Below, in pieces: positions 11,987 through 12,525 of a DNA stretch of 12,525 nucleotides. Made by a program: the position numbers and the translations under genes. Every line of letters begins with the position of its first letter. Position 1 is the stretch's first letter. The DNA lies in contig JAOZOM010000035.1 in NCBI GenBank assembly GCA_029933275.1, positions 1 to 12,525 of the forward strand, read 5' to 3'. Source of the stretch: Anaerolineales bacterium (GTDB lineage Bacteria > Chloroflexota > Anaerolineae > Anaerolineales > Villigracilaceae). Below the pieces are notes generated by a model that saw only the letters and a list, made by a program, of their open reading frames with translations, ran no database searches and had not been told where the DNA came from.

Positions 11987-12525
11987 TTATGCTGAGAAAG
12001 CCTGAATTCCCGTCTGCGCTCGACCGAGAATTAGGGCGTGGATGTCGTGTGTGCCTTCGTATGTGTTCACTGCTTCGAGATTCATGACGTGGCGGATGAC
12101 GTGATATTCGTCCGAAATGCCATTGCCGCCGTGCATATCACGCGCAACTCGGGCAATATCCAGCGATTTTCCGCAGGAGTTCCGCTTGATTAGGGAAATC
12201 ATCTCAGGTGTGGATTTTCCTTCGTCCATCAAACGCCCAACACGCAAGACACCTTGCAAGCCAAGCGTGAGTTCGGTCATCATATTCGCCAGCTTGAGTT
12301 GAATGATTTGATTTGCTGCAAGGGGGCGCCCAAACTGCGGGCGGTCTAAGGTATATTGACGAGCAGCATGCCAACAGAATTCGCCTGCGCCCAAAGCACC
12401 CCAAGCGATGCCATAACGAGCCTTGTTCAAGCAGCTAAAAGGACCGCCCAGACCTGATGTGTTCGGAAGTAAATTTTCATCGGGAACGAAGACATCTTCC
12501 ATCACAATCTCGCCGGTGACGCTGG
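11987..12525 (-). CDS. gcdH: Glutaryl-CoA dehydrogenase (acyl-CoA dehydrogenase family), C-terminal part, partial
   Basis: FAD enzyme that oxidises and decarboxylates glutaryl-CoA to crotonyl-CoA in lysine, tryptophan and aromatic degradation. Only the last 178 residues are here; the frame is open to the right edge and extends past the internal GTG/ATG at 12505-12500, so the real start lies outside. Sequence blocks closely follow those I know from human GCDH: LGGPFSCLNKARYGIAWG, FCWHAARQYTLDRPQFGRPL, LIKRNSCGKSLDIAR, DMHGGNGISDEYHVIRH and NLEAVNTYEGTHDIHALI. The Glu in TYEGTHDIH, 23 residues from the end, is the catalytic base. The ARYGIAWG and DEYHVIRH signatures favour GCDH over short-chain acyl-CoA dehydrogenases. 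A non-decarboxylating variant cannot be excluded. Confidence 0.93.
   Translation of the reverse strand, partial: SVTGEIVMEDVFVPDENLLPNTSGLGGPFSCLNKARYGIAWGALGAGEFCWHAARQYTLDRPQFGRPLAANQIIQLKLANMMTELTLGLQGVLRVGRLMDEGKSTPEMISLIKRNSCGKSLDIARVARDMHGGNGISDEYHVIRHVMNLEAVNTYEGTHDIHALILGRAQTGIQAFSA

Noticed and set aside
1..12525. Possible mobile element, defence island, CRISPR array, tRNA or rRNA
   Set aside because: No transposase or integrase motif, no regularly spaced repeats, no tRNA-like cloverleaf, and composition is even across the window; the gene content is mainly housekeeping and envelope.

Overview
The window looks like ordinary chromosomal DNA from a mid-GC bacterium, most likely a member of the Chloroflexota (Anaerolineae-like). 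That placement is inferred from gene content and overall protein character: a Tat-targeted L,D-transpeptidase, a glutaredoxin-DUF2085 fusion beside ccdA, and uncharacterised membrane proteins. No rRNA or other marker settles it. I see no transposase, phage gene, CRISPR array, tRNA or rRNA. The genes are tightly packed and appear intact, apart from the two cut by the window edges.

Layout. The left end (1-1680) is on the minus strand. It holds an A-type iron-sulfur carrier cut by the left edge, with its own strong promoter, then an uncharacterised 261-aa protein downstream of smpB with a 3-nt gap. A divergent promoter region (1681-1800) separates smpB from a long plus-strand run (1801-8775). 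This run contains a patatin-like lipase, a 75-aa two-helix membrane protein and an alpha/beta hydrolase with overlapping reading frames; a weak terminator-like hairpin; a Tat-exported L,D-transpeptidase; ccdA; a glutaredoxin-DUF2085 fusion; pgeF; yggS; yggT; and a DUF167 (yggU) gene. It ends at a rho-independent terminator near 8793-8822. A second plus-strand unit, dgt-greA, has its own promoter and a perfect leader hairpin, and ends at a bidirectional terminator (10709-10749) shared with a convergent minus-strand gene. That gene encodes an uncharacterised two-helix membrane protein of about 334 aa. After a 234-nt gap holding a strong inverted repeat comes the 3' part of a minus-strand glutaryl-CoA dehydrogenase gene, cut by the right edge.

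Functions. Several genes concern the cell envelope and extracytoplasmic thiol redox (ldt, ccdA, Grx-DUF2085, pgeF, yggT). Others are housekeeping: trans-translation (smpB), PLP homeostasis (yggS), nucleotide pool control (dgt), transcript cleavage (greA) and acyl-CoA oxidation (gcdH). The pgeF-yggS-yggT-yggU order is a widely conserved block that often lies near division genes. I found no clear new defence or mobile system. The most interesting items are the CcdA / Grx-DUF2085 pair, the Cys-rich variant Fe-S carrier, the two unrecognised proteins, and several inverted repeats placed on promoters or leaders.
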